Of a stretch of DNA of 21,576 nucleotides, positions 8,840 to 16,266 are shown one piece after another (positions within the stretch are counted from its first letter, which is position 1; each line of letters starts with the position of its first letter). The notes under the pieces were generated by a model, which did no database searches, was not told the origin of the DNA, and worked only from the letters and a program-made list of their open reading frames with translations. The position numbers were made by a program, and so were the translations under genes. This DNA is from UBA1858 sp045106935 (GTDB taxonomy: Bacteria; Pseudomonadota; Gammaproteobacteria; UBA4575), in NCBI GenBank assembly GCA_045106935.1, contig JBGCFN010000011.1, forward strand, positions 1 to 21,576, given 5' to 3'.

Positions 8840-10324
8840 CTAGAGCAACACAACATCAAACTGTTCTTGTGTATATAAAGTTTCGACTTGCAGCTTAATA
8901 GTTTTCTTAGTGAATTCTTCAAGCTCAGCAAGAATATCAGACTCCTCGTCGACCAATAGATCAACTACCGACTGAGAAGCTAACACCAAAAGGTCATTTG
9001 CTTCATATTGTCGTGCTACACGCATAATCTCGCGGAACAATTGATAGCACACTGTTTGCGAACTCTTAATCGACCCTGCTCCAGAACATGTTGAGCATGG
9101 TTCACAAAGAATATGCTCTAAACTTTCGTGAGTCCGCTTACGCGTCATCTCAACCAACCCTAACGGTGACACCTCACAAATCTGAGTTTTGGCGCGATCC
9201 TTTTCCAACGCTTTTTCTAACGCTCGCAACACCTGTCGTTTGTGCTCTTCTTCCGCCATATCTATGAAGTCGATAATAATAATGCCACCCAAGTTACGCA
9301 GCTTTAATTGTCGTCCAATAGTTTGTGCGGATTCCAAATTGGTTTTGAAGATTGTCTCTTCTAAATTTCGATTACCAATAAAGCCACCAGTATTCACGTC
9401 GACTGTTGTCATTGATTCTGTCTGATCAAACACTAAATGACCACCTGACTTAAGCATGACTTTTCGTTGTAGCGCTTTTTCAAGCTCGTCTTCAATTCCA
9501 TGCAAATCAAAAATTGGTCTTGCTCCCTTGTATCGCTGAACACGATCGACCAATTCTGGCACCAATTTTTCTGCAAATGTTTTTACATTTAGGACTGTTT
9601 CACGTGAGTCTATGTAAATATTTTCAACATCATCTGTGTTCAAGTCGCGCAATGTGCGCACTGCTAAGGGCAAATCTGAATAAACTTCTGCGACAGAATT
9701 GACCTTACCAATTTTTTCTACAATTGAACTCCACAACCGTAATAAGAAATCTAAATCTCTACGTAGCTCTTCCTCGGAAGCTGACTCAGCCGCGGTACGC
9801 AATATACATCCAAATTTCTTGCCGCTAGCTTCGAGCATTTCTCGCATCAGGCTTGATAACCGCTCACGTTCATCTTCATCTTCAAGACGCGCAGACAATC
9901 TCACATCAGTTGAATATGGAAGTAGCACTAAATACCTGGATGGCACTGTGATGTTCGTGGTTAAGCGCGCCCCTTTTGTCCCAATTTGATCCTTCACTAC
10001 CTGCACTAATACTTGCTGGCCTTCATGCAACAAATTAGCAATGGCTTCATGAGTGACCTCGCCATCTGCTGGCGGAGATGATTGAGAGCTATGTGGTAAC
10101 GTATTCACATCAGAAGCATGAATGAAAGCAGCTTTTTCTAAACCGATATCGATAAATGCTGCATCCATACCTGGCATTACTCGACTGACACAGCCTTTAA
10201 AAATACCACCGACCAAGCCTCGCCTAGCAACACGTTCAATTTGCACTTCTTGTAAAACACCGTTTTCAACGACGGCCACACGTGTCTCTCTAGGCGTCAC
10301 ATTGACTAGAATCTCTTCGCTCAC
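8840..10324 (-). CDS. rng: Ribonuclease G
   Basis: 494 residues (E. coli 489). Endoribonuclease of the RNase E/G family that matures the 5' end of 16S rRNA and turns over some mRNAs. Domain order: N-terminal S1-type RNA-binding domain (about residues 35-130, including VARRGLVGGIFKGCVSRVMP and GMDAAFIDIGLEKAAFIHAS), 5'-sensor and RNase H-like region, then the catalytic DNase I-like domain with MTTVDVNTGGF (Asp309) and IIIIDFIDM (Asp352), the magnesium ligands of the family. A zinc-link motif CSTCSGAG is at 410-417. It lacks the long C-terminal scaffold of RNase E. The start is GTG with an excellent AAGGA 6 bases upstream, placed directly after the maf stop codon, so maf and rng are tightly coupled; yhdP follows 8 bp after the stop. 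Confidence 0.97.
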   Translation of the reverse strand: MSEEILVNVTPRETRVAVVENGVLQEVQIERVARRGLVGGIFKGCVSRVMPGMDAAFIDIGLEKAAFIHASDVNTLPHSSQSSPPADGEVTHEAIANLLHEGQQVLVQVVKDQIGTKGARLTTNITVPSRYLVLLPYSTDVRLSARLEDEDERERLSSLMREMLEASGKKFGCILRTAAESASEEELRRDLDFLLRLWSSIVEKIGKVNSVAEVYSDLPLAVRTLRDLNTDDVENIYIDSRETVLNVKTFAEKLVPELVDRVQRYKGARPIFDLHGIEDELEKALQRKVMLKSGGHLVFDQTESMTTVDVNTGGFIGNRNLEETIFKTNLESAQTIGRQLKLRNLGGIIIIDFIDMAEEEHKRQVLRALEKALEKDRAKTQICEVSPLGLVEMTRKRTHESLEHILCEPCSTCSGAGSIKSSQTVCYQLFREIMRVARQYEANDLLVLASQSVVDLLVDEESDILAELEEFTKKTIKLQVETLYTQEQFDVVLL

Positions 10325-10333
10325 TGGCTTCCT

Positions 10334-10903
10334 TTAAAGTATAGAGACATCCGTATCTCTCAATAGTTGTGTTAATTCGTATAGTGGTAAGCCTACAACA
10401 CCCGAATAGCTGCCGCTTATGTTATTAACAAATACAGCGCCTTTACCTTGGATAGCATAACTACCTGCTTTGTCTTTAGGCTCCCCTGTCAGCCAATAGT
10501 TCTTAGCTTCAGCGGCATTAATTTTTCGAAATGATACCTCGCTAGTACTCAGGGCTTTACCGACAAAATCTAACTGTGACACTACCACAGCCGTGTATAC
10601 CTTGTGTATTCTGTCTGACAAACTTGCCAACATCTCAAGACAATGGGCTTCGTCCTGAGGCTTGCCTAGAATGGTATTGTCGATAGCAACGGTAGTATCT
10701 GCGGCAATAATGATATCTTGGGGCAAATGCTGCTGGCGTACCACTAAGGCTTTAGACAATGCCATGCGCTGAACATAGTCCTCTACAGCCTCATTTGGAT
10801 GAGCAGATTCATCAATATCGCTGGGCGACACTTCAAACTCCACTCCAATTTGTTGTAACAATTCAGCACGCCGCGGGGATGCTGATGCCAGAATAATCGA
10901 CAT
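10334..10903 (-). CDS. maf: Maf-family nucleoside triphosphate pyrophosphatase (YhdE-like)
   Basis: 189-residue cytoplasmic housecleaning enzyme that hydrolyses nucleoside triphosphates to monophosphates; the E. coli homologue at this locus (YhdE) acts on dTTP and UTP. Visible motifs: the N-terminal nucleotide-binding signature ASASPRRAELLQQIG (residues 6-20), AADTTVAIDN (residues 67-76), KDKAGSYAIQGKGAVFV and SGSYSGVVGLPLYE. The ATG start has AGGA 6 bases upstream. It precedes rng by 9 bp, the conserved maf-rng order. A 72-bp gap separates it from rlmH. Maf paralogues differ in base preference; the rng context and the sequence favour the dTTP/UTP type, but this is inferred. Confidence 0.95.
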   Translation of the reverse strand: MSIILASASPRRAELLQQIGVEFEVSPSDIDESAHPNEAVEDYVQRMALSKALVVRQQHLPQDIIIAADTTVAIDNTILGKPQDEAHCLEMLASLSDRIHKVYTAVVVSQLDFVGKALSTSEVSFRKINAAEAKNYWLTGEPKDKAGSYAIQGKGAVFVNNISGSYSGVVGLPLYELTQLLRDTDVSIL

Positions 10904-10920
10904 ATTGATCCTTAGATTCT

Positions 10921-10949
10921 CTTGCTAAATTATCGCACGAATAAGCAAG
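10921..10949 (-). other. Small inverted repeat in the rlmH-maf gap
   Basis: CTTGCT at 10921-10926 pairs perfectly with AGCAAG at 10944-10949, and a further ATT/AAT pairing (10929-10931 with 10940-10942) can extend the stem across a bulge. On the transcribed (minus) strand it is not followed by a U-tract, so it is not a standard intrinsic terminator. It would fold in the leader just upstream of the maf ribosome-binding site. Function unknown. Confidence 0.25.
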
Positions 10950-10975
10950 TTAACCGAAGGCCATGGCTGCCTAAT

Positions 10976-11446
10976 TTATATACGATGATAAGGATGATTA
11001 TTAAGGATTGACCAACCCCGATAAAGCTGTTCAGTCAAAAACAACCTCGCCATTTCATGAGGCAAGGTCAATTGCGATAACGCCATTAATGTATTGGCCT
11101 GCTTACGATGCGTGGCCATCACGCCATCGGCACCGGCAATAACAAACACAACGTCTTGTCCATTGTGTTGCCAACGATCAATTTGTTGAGAGAATGTAAC
11201 GGAAGTAAATTGCTTGCCACGTTCATCTAAAAGAACTAGCAAGGCGTGATTAGGAATTTTTTCCCGAATAAGTTGCCACTCTTGTTCTTTGGCTGTTTCT
11301 ATATGAGTATTTTTAGTACGTTTGACGGGTGTCAGCCTTGTTTGTGTATAACCAAACGAAGCAGGCATTCTCTTGAGATAAGATTGGCATGCCTCTTCTA
11401 CCCACTTATTCGGTTTTTCACTGACATAGAGTAATGAAAAATGCAT
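10976..11446 (-). CDS. rlmH: 23S rRNA pseudouridine-1915 N3-methyltransferase RlmH
   Basis: 156 residues, the usual length (E. coli 155). SPOUT-fold, SAM-dependent methyltransferase that modifies pseudouridine 1915 in helix 69 of 23S rRNA after 70S assembly. Visible: N-terminal MHFSLLYVSEKPNKWVEEA, central LLVLLDERGKQFTS, the SAM-binding knot segment VVFVIAGADG, and the C-terminal LSQLTLPHEMARLFLTEQLY with YRGWSILNNHPYHR, which is strongly conserved in the family. The start is ATG, 8 bp after the rsfS stop, with no clear ribosome-binding site, so coupling to rsfS is likely (the usual pair). Confidence 0.97.
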   Translation of the reverse strand: MHFSLLYVSEKPNKWVEEACQSYLKRMPASFGYTQTRLTPVKRTKNTHIETAKEQEWQLIREKIPNHALLVLLDERGKQFTSVTFSQQIDRWQHNGQDVVFVIAGADGVMATHRKQANTLMALSQLTLPHEMARLFLTEQLYRGWSILNNHPYHRI

Positions 11447-11454
11447 AAATAAAT

Positions 11455-11799
11455 TTATACTGTTTGTGTTTTATCAGCTGGTATTTCTAATTGCCATAAT
11501 TTTTCTAAATTATAAAATTCACGTGCATCAGGCAACATAACGTGAACAATAATGTCATATAAGTCTATTAATACCCATGACTTGTCTTTCTCTACACCGA
11601 CAACCGTAGCACCTGCTTTTTTAGCTTTTTGAACAACATTGTCAGCCAGCGCTTGGACGTGGCGATCGGATGTACCACTCGCTATGACCATCATATCAAT
11701 GATATCTATCTTTCCACGCATATCCACACTGACCAAATCATTACCTTTAACATCCTCTAATGCTTCGACAATCAACTTATGTAATTTTTTTAATTCCAC
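11455..11799 (-). CDS. rsfS: Ribosomal silencing factor RsfS
   Basis: 114 residues (E. coli 105). Binds ribosomal protein uL14 on the 50S subunit and blocks subunit joining in poor growth conditions. Visible family blocks: IDIIDMMVIASGTSDRHVQA (residues 27-46), GVEKDKSWVLIDLYDIIVHV and LPDAREFYNLEKLW. The start codon is GTG, chosen because AGGAG lies 5-6 bases upstream, the strongest ribosome-binding site in the block, and because the protein begins as expected (MELKKLHKLIVEALEDVKG). It is 25 bp downstream of nadD and 8 bp upstream of rlmH; nadD-rsfS-rlmH is a conserved bacterial trio. Confidence 0.97.
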   Translation of the reverse strand: MELKKLHKLIVEALEDVKGNDLVSVDMRGKIDIIDMMVIASGTSDRHVQALADNVVQKAKKAGATVVGVEKDKSWVLIDLYDIIVHVMLPDAREFYNLEKLWQLEIPADKTQTV

Positions 11800-11824
11800 C
11801 TATTCTCCTCTTGAAGTTTAAAAC

Positions 11825-12496
11825 TCAGTTAATACTTTCTTGATACAAGTTATTTCTTTTAATGTAGTTCCAGACACCCCCAGGCAACATAAATCTGGGT
11901 TGCTCACCTGTTCTTATTACCTCGCGTATGGCTGTCGAAGATATATCAAACAACTCAACATCCGTCATATAAATACAACCACACTGTTTTTCATTCAACT
12001 TATCTTCATCTTGACAAATATAAGGCATCAACCACTCGCTGACTTCTGCCTCTTGAGTTGCTTCATACCCTGGCCTTCGCATGACCAAGACATGACATAA
12101 CTGCATTATTTTTTCTGCTTGATACCATTTTGGGAAATCAATTAACGCATCCTCACCCATAATCCAAAATAGTGTTGTATCACTAGAAACTTCACTCGCA
12201 ATATCACGCAAAGTTTCGTAAGTATATGAAGGGCTGTCACGTTCTAATTCTCTAGCGTCCGCTTCAAAGCATTCACTACTTCCTGCCACCATGGAGACCA
12301 TATTCCAGCGATGTTGCGCAGAGGTGAATGTATTGTCTTTGAAAGGTGAAATCTTACAAGGAATTAACTTTATCAATTGCAGCTGAAATTTTTCCGCTAA
12401 CTGTAAGCCAGGCTTAATGTGACCAAAATGTATAGGGTCAAAAGAACCGCCCAACAAGCCTATTCTTGTGCTCGTTTTGGCTTCAGCATTACTCAC
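11825..12496 (-). CDS. nadD: Nicotinate-nucleotide adenylyltransferase NadD
   Basis: Joins nicotinate mononucleotide and ATP to form deamido-NAD, the penultimate step of NAD synthesis. Visible: the nucleotidyltransferase signature RIGLLGGSFDPIHFGH with the H-x-G-H motif (HFGH, residues 23-26), SPSYTYETLRD, WIMGEDALIDFPKWYQAEKI, VLVMRRPGY and the C-terminal FDISSTAIREVIRTGEQPRF (equivalent to the family ISST-x-IR motif). I prefer the GTG at 12496, giving 223 residues, because GGA lies 7 bases upstream and it overlaps the proA stop by only 8 bp. An ATG at 12514 would add six residues (METEIY) but has no ribosome-binding site. Either way the gene overlaps proA, implying coupled translation. Confidence 0.94.
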   Translation of the reverse strand: MSNAEAKTSTRIGLLGGSFDPIHFGHIKPGLQLAEKFQLQLIKLIPCKISPFKDNTFTSAQHRWNMVSMVAGSSECFEADARELERDSPSYTYETLRDIASEVSSDTTLFWIMGEDALIDFPKWYQAEKIMQLCHVLVMRRPGYEATQEAEVSEWLMPYICQDEDKLNEKQCGCIYMTDVELFDISSTAIREVIRTGEQPRFMLPGGVWNYIKRNNLYQESIN

Positions 12497-13766
12497 GTAT
12501 ATTTCCGTCTCCATAGACTATGAATTTTTGTGTGGTTAACCCTTCCAAGCCGACCGGTCCACGCGCATGTAATTTATCTGTACTAATACCAATTTCAGCA
12601 CCCAACCCATACTCAAACCCATCTGCAAATCGAGAAGATGCATTGACCATCACCGAACTTGAATCCACTTCACGCAAAAATCTCTGTGCTGTCGTGTAGT
12701 TTTCAGTCACGATTACATCTGTATGATGCGACCCATAAGTTTCAATGTGATCTACCGCTTCATCAACACTTGCCACAATTTTAATCGCAAGGATTGGCGC
12801 CAAATACTCCTCACCCCAATCTTCTTCAGTCGCAATTTTTATTTCTGGCAATATCTTCTTAGTTTCATTGCACCCTCGCAACTCAACCTGATGACTTGCA
12901 TATTCAGATTGCAAGGCTGGCAATATATTAGCAGCAACATCTTTATGCACTAATAATGTTTCCATCGCATTACACACACCGTAACGATGTGTTTTTGCAT
13001 TCACGGATATAGCAATAGCTTTTTCTTCGTCTAATGCTTCATCCAAATAGACATGGCAATTTCCATCCAAATGCTTAATCACAGGAATGGTTGATTCTGC
13101 AGTGACGCGCTCTATGAGTCCTTTACCACCTCGTGGAATAATTACGCTAACAAAACGATCCATATGCAATAACTCATTCACGGCTGCACGATCTGTCATT
13201 TCAACTACTTGCACTGCGGATTTTGGCAACCCCGCATTGTCTAGAGCTTGTTGTATATATTCACCAATCGCCCGATTTGAATGAATGGCTTCAGAACCAC
13301 CACGCAATATGACGGCATTGCCCGATTTCAGACATAAGCCTGCCGCATCGGCAGTCACATTAGGACGAGACTCATAAATGATTCCAATCACTCCCAATGG
13401 CACACGCATTTTACCTACCTGTATTCCAGAAGGCCTTGAGGCTAAATCAGATACTTCACCCACAGGGTCTTGTAGGCCAGCAATTTGCTTTAATCCATCT
13501 GCCATTGATTGAATTCTTGCAGGCGTCAACTCCAATCGATCTAACAATGCGGCTTCAAGTCCACGCTCTTTACCTGCTTGCAAGTCTAACTGATTCACTT
13601 CAATTAACTTATTCTGCTGCTGTATTAATAAATCAGCCAAGAAATTAAGTGCATTATTTTTACTGCCAGTTGAAGCTGCTGACATTTGGCGCGCAGCTAG
13701 ATTTGCCTGCTCACCCAATTCAAGCATGTATTGTTTTACTGAAATATCTTGTTGTGTTGCTGCCAT
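12489..13766 (-). CDS. proA: Gamma-glutamyl phosphate reductase ProA
   Basis: 425 residues (family about 415-420). NADPH-dependent reduction of gamma-glutamyl phosphate to glutamate semialdehyde, the second step of proline synthesis; aldehyde-dehydrogenase fold. Visible: KMRVPLGVIGIIYESRPNVT (residues 119-138), LCLKSGNAVILRGGSEAIHS, VIIPRGGKGLIERV, the catalytic-cysteine segment AKTHRYGVCNAMETLL (Cys265), and the C-terminal EYGLGAEIGISTDKLHARGP with VGLEGLTTQKFIVYGDG. The ATG start is preceded by AGGT. It lies 13 bp after holA and overlaps nadD. proA next to nadD-rsfS-rlmH is also the arrangement I recall in Pseudomonas. proB is not in the window. Confidence 0.97.
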   Translation of the reverse strand: MAATQQDISVKQYMLELGEQANLAARQMSAASTGSKNNALNFLADLLIQQQNKLIEVNQLDLQAGKERGLEAALLDRLELTPARIQSMADGLKQIAGLQDPVGEVSDLASRPSGIQVGKMRVPLGVIGIIYESRPNVTADAAGLCLKSGNAVILRGGSEAIHSNRAIGEYIQQALDNAGLPKSAVQVVEMTDRAAVNELLHMDRFVSVIIPRGGKGLIERVTAESTIPVIKHLDGNCHVYLDEALDEEKAIAISVNAKTHRYGVCNAMETLLVHKDVAANILPALQSEYASHQVELRGCNETKKILPEIKIATEEDWGEEYLAPILAIKIVASVDEAVDHIETYGSHHTDVIVTENYTTAQRFLREVDSSSVMVNASSRFADGFEYGLGAEIGISTDKLHARGPVGLEGLTTQKFIVYGDGNIRE

Positions 13767-13779
13767 GTTATCTACCTAA

Positions 13780-14766
13780 TTAACGCGCAAGCTTTAATGC
13801 CACATCTGTAAACGATTGCCAGACATCGCCCGTTGCACGACCTTTTATCATTTGATCAACCTGTCCACATTTCATCAGCAGAGTATACAGTTGTTCTCGA
13901 TTAAACTTATTAGCATGCACACCTAATTGGTTGCGCTTATTATAATAAAATGCATTTTGCACACCTTTTGACTGGCCACGTTTTTGAGTCGAGGTGTAAA
14001 TCACCGCACGTACTAATTCTGCGAGCCCCCATAAGACCAGATTAGGCGCAAAAGATTCTCGTTGTAGCTGACCGAGAATTTTAATCACTTTATTTCTATG
14101 CCCACTTAATATGGTATCGACCAGATCGAATACATTGTATTTAGTTTGGCTAGATACCCACACTTGATTAGCATCGTTTTGGTCCTCACCTAACGACAGC
14201 AATGCCATTTTTTCAATTTCCTGGGCTGCCGCCAGCATATTTCCTTCCACCCGCGAAGCAATATATTCGGCTGATTGCCTATCATCTGCTAACTGTTCTG
14301 ATTTTAATCGTACTTGCACCCAGCGCACTAGTTCGGTCCCTGTTAGCGGCCAAATACGCATAAATACACCTGCTTGAGAAATTGCTTGCACCCATTTTGA
14401 CCTCAAGGTGGCTTTTTCTATTTTTCCACTTTGAATAATCAACAACACATCGTCTGGCAGATTCTCACAATATTGCTGTAATGCTTTTCCTCCGGGTACG
14501 CCGGGCTTGCCGGTGGGCAACCGCAGTTCTAAAATTTTCTTATCCCCAAACAAAGACATATTACTGCTCTGCTCAGTCACCTGAGACCAATCAAAACTAC
14601 GTTCTACGTACAATACTTGTCTCTCTATATAGCCTTGATCACGCGCTTTAGCGCGAATCTGAGTGAGTGACTCTTCAATCTGCAAAGGCTCATCACCAGA
14701 TACCAAGTAAACTGGCGCAAGTGCTCTGTCTAAATGATCCTTGAGCTGTTGTACGTTTAGGTCCAA
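13780..14766 (-). CDS. holA: DNA polymerase III subunit delta
   Basis: 328 residues (E. coli 343). Clamp-loader subunit that opens the beta sliding clamp. Visible family features: N-terminal VQQLKDHLDRALAPVYLVSG with DEPLQIEESL, then SLFGDKKILELRLPTG, DDVLLIIQSGKIEKATLRSKWV, SRVEGNMLAAAQEIEKMALL and the C-terminal collar FAPNLVLWGLAELVRAV. The only possible start is TTG at 14766, with GGA about 7 bases upstream: there is no in-frame ATG or GTG between it and the in-frame stop at 14800-14802. An out-of-frame ATG at 14774 begins a six-codon reading (MYFWT, then stop) that overlaps this start. holA normally follows lptE directly; here a + strand gene separates them, so holA must be served by a promoter in the 14767-14856 gap or by long read-through from leuS. 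Confidence 0.92.
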   Translation of the reverse strand: MDLNVQQLKDHLDRALAPVYLVSGDEPLQIEESLTQIRAKARDQGYIERQVLYVERSFDWSQVTEQSSNMSLFGDKKILELRLPTGKPGVPGGKALQQYCENLPDDVLLIIQSGKIEKATLRSKWVQAISQAGVFMRIWPLTGTELVRWVQVRLKSEQLADDRQSAEYIASRVEGNMLAAAQEIEKMALLSLGEDQNDANQVWVSSQTKYNVFDLVDTILSGHRNKVIKILGQLQRESFAPNLVLWGLAELVRAVIYTSTQKRGQSKGVQNAFYYNKRNQLGVHANKFNREQLYTLLMKCGQVDQMIKGRATGDVWQSFTDVALKLAR

Positions 14767-14807
14767 AAATACATCCGAAGTGGAATTATTAGGGTATGGT
14801 TAATTTT

Positions 14808-14822
14808 CGTATATTATATACG
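14808..14822. promoter_or_regulatory. Perfect inverted repeat in the holA/dehydrogenase divergent promoter gap
   Basis: CGTATAT-T-ATATACG is a perfect 7+1+7 inverted repeat lying 35 bp before the + strand dehydrogenase start and 41 bp before the holA start. The AT-rich core could also serve as a -10 element in either direction. It is the only marked symmetry in this 90-bp divergent gap and would suit a dimeric regulator, but AT-rich palindromes arise easily by chance. Function not shown. Confidence 0.35.
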
Positions 14823-14856
14823 TGTTTTAACGCTTATTAATCAACATATTAGATCT

Positions 14857-15744
14857 ATGCATAAAGAAAAAGCAGCAGAAAAAATAGGCTATATAGGCCT
14901 AGGCATTATGGGTAAAGCCATGGTTGAGAATTTAGCCAAGAGTGGACACAAAGTGAATGTCTATGCACGTAGACAGGCCAGTGTCGATGCATTAGAGACA
15001 GATAGCTATGAAGCTTTTGAGTCGCCTGCTGCATTAGCTGAGGCGTCAAGTGTAATTATCTCGTGTGTTTCCGATACACCAGACGTAGAAGAAGTGCTGA
15101 CTGGCTCACAAGGAGTGATTCACGGAATTCAAGCAGGCGCCTTGGTGATTGATATGAGCACCATCTCACCTGAAACAACTCGCCATATAGCAAATCAATT
15201 TGCTCAAGCTAAAACCAGTATGTTAGATGCCCCCGTCTCAGGCGGCGAAGTGGGTGCCATTGCGGCAACACTTTCGATTATGGTGGGCGGTAATGCTAAT
15301 GACTTTGAACGTGCAATGCCTATATTTGAATGTTTAGGAAAAAATATTATTCACGTCGGGTCATCTGGCGCCGGACAGGTTGCCAAAGCCTGTAATAATT
15401 TAGTGGCTGCACAAACCGTGGTTGCCGTTGCTGAAGCCTATTTATTAGCGCGCAGCTGTGATGTGGACCCGGCGAAAGTCAGAGAGGCATTATTAGGGGG
15501 ATTTGCATATAGCCGAGTATTAGAACTTCATGGTCAACGTGTACTTGATAACAACTACACACCTGGATTTAAAACAAAATTACACGCTAAAGATTTACGC
15601 ATTGCATTAAAAAGCGCTGAAGAAAATTCTATTAAAATGCCGGGCAGCGAACTGTCAGAGCATTACTTACAGGCGTTACTTGATCAAGGGGATGGGGAAC
15701 TTGATTCTTCAGCCATGGCCAAAGTTATCCTTGAAGAAAAATAA
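14857..15744 (+). CDS. NAD(P)-dependent beta-hydroxyacid dehydrogenase, tartronate-semialdehyde reductase-like
   Basis: 295 residues, the usual length of the 3-hydroxyisobutyrate dehydrogenase/GarR/GlxR family. N-terminal Rossmann domain with GLGIMG (residues 14-19); substrate-binding signature DAPVSGGEVGA (124-134); catalytic lysine Lys177 in GAGQVAKACNN; and the C-terminal helical domain with GGFAYSRVLELHGQRVLDNN and KLHAKDLRIALK. The DAPVSGG signature and overall pattern favour 2-hydroxy-3-oxopropionate (tartronate semialdehyde) reductase of glyoxylate/glycerate metabolism, but members also act on 3-hydroxyisobutyrate, succinic semialdehyde or related substrates. No glyoxylate genes are nearby to decide. 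The ATG start is preceded by only a weak AGAT. It is divergent from holA and its stop is 2 bp from the lptE stop in convergent orientation, so it interrupts the usual lptE-holA order. Confidence 0.85.
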   Translation: MHKEKAAEKIGYIGLGIMGKAMVENLAKSGHKVNVYARRQASVDALETDSYEAFESPAALAEASSVIISCVSDTPDVEEVLTGSQGVIHGIQAGALVIDMSTISPETTRHIANQFAQAKTSMLDAPVSGGEVGAIAATLSIMVGGNANDFERAMPIFECLGKNIIHVGSSGAGQVAKACNNLVAAQTVVAVAEAYLLARSCDVDPAKVREALLGGFAYSRVLELHGQRVLDNNYTPGFKTKLHAKDLRIALKSAEENSIKMPGSELSEHYLQALLDQGDGELDSSAMAKVILEEK

Positions 15745-15763
15745 GTTTATTCTGCTTCTTCAA
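15731..15763. terminator. AT-rich hairpin across the convergent dehydrogenase/lptE stops
   Basis: TTGAAGAA (15731-15738) and TTCTTCAA (15756-15763) are perfect inverted repeats, with an inner AATAA/TTATT pair, straddling the two stop codons. It could fold on either transcript, but the stem is AT-rich, no clear U-tract follows on either strand, and both arms are coding. At best it is a weak bidirectional terminator; it may be coincidence. Confidence 0.25.
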
Positions 15764-16256
15764 TATCAAGCGTAATCGCTTGCAAACGATATAAAATCAA
15801 GCGTGCTGCATCAGCACGCATCTCTTGATATATCGCTCGTTCTTCATTGCCTTTACCTAGCACATCATTAATATCAAAAAGAAAATCTCTGGTGAGACGC
15901 ACAACTTGGCTGTCCACTAATTTTTTACCCTCGGAATCTCTAATATCAACAGCGACTCTTAATATCAATTCATACTCGCGAACTTTTCCATCTTCATCAA
16001 CAGAAAGAATTTCTCGATCAGTATTGTCATATAACACTTCAACCAAAGCAGTTGCTTGCTCGGCACTTGTTAATTCGTATTTATTTGCTTTGAATTGCTC
16101 CTCGAGCAATTCAGCCATCGCGCGACCTCGCCCTTTATAACCTACGTGAGTACTTTCGAAGACTGGATCTAGATCTGCCTTACCTGCCAGTCGATATCCA
16201 CAACCAGATACCAATGCAAATGAAATAACAATAATTAGTAGCTTTACAAGTCTCAC
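15747..16256 (-). CDS. lptE: LPS-assembly lipoprotein LptE
   Basis: 169-residue outer-membrane lipoprotein that plugs the LptD barrel and helps insert lipopolysaccharide in the outer leaflet. A lipoprotein signal is visible: MRLVKLLIIVISFALVSGC, with lipidated Cys19 followed by GYRLAG, typical of LptE. The body contains the expected short SYLF-like pattern (AELLEEQFKANKYELTSAEQ, then LILRVAVDIRDSEGK and VVRLTRDFLFDINDVLGKGN). The start is GTG, chosen because AGGAG lies about 7 bases upstream and it opens the signal peptide; it is 10 bp after the leuS stop. leuS-lptE is strongly conserved. The next gene downstream is antiparallel rather than holA. Confidence 0.93.
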   Translation of the reverse strand: MRLVKLLIIVISFALVSGCGYRLAGKADLDPVFESTHVGYKGRGRAMAELLEEQFKANKYELTSAEQATALVEVLYDNTDREILSVDEDGKVREYELILRVAVDIRDSEGKKLVDSQVVRLTRDFLFDINDVLGKGNEERAIYQEMRADAARLILYRLQAITLDIEEAE

Positions 16257-16266
16257 TTTTTATCTC

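Noticed and set aside
9699..9989. 96-codon open frame antisense to rng
   Set aside because: The Ser/Arg-rich composition is typical of the complement of a charged coding region; there is no independent support.
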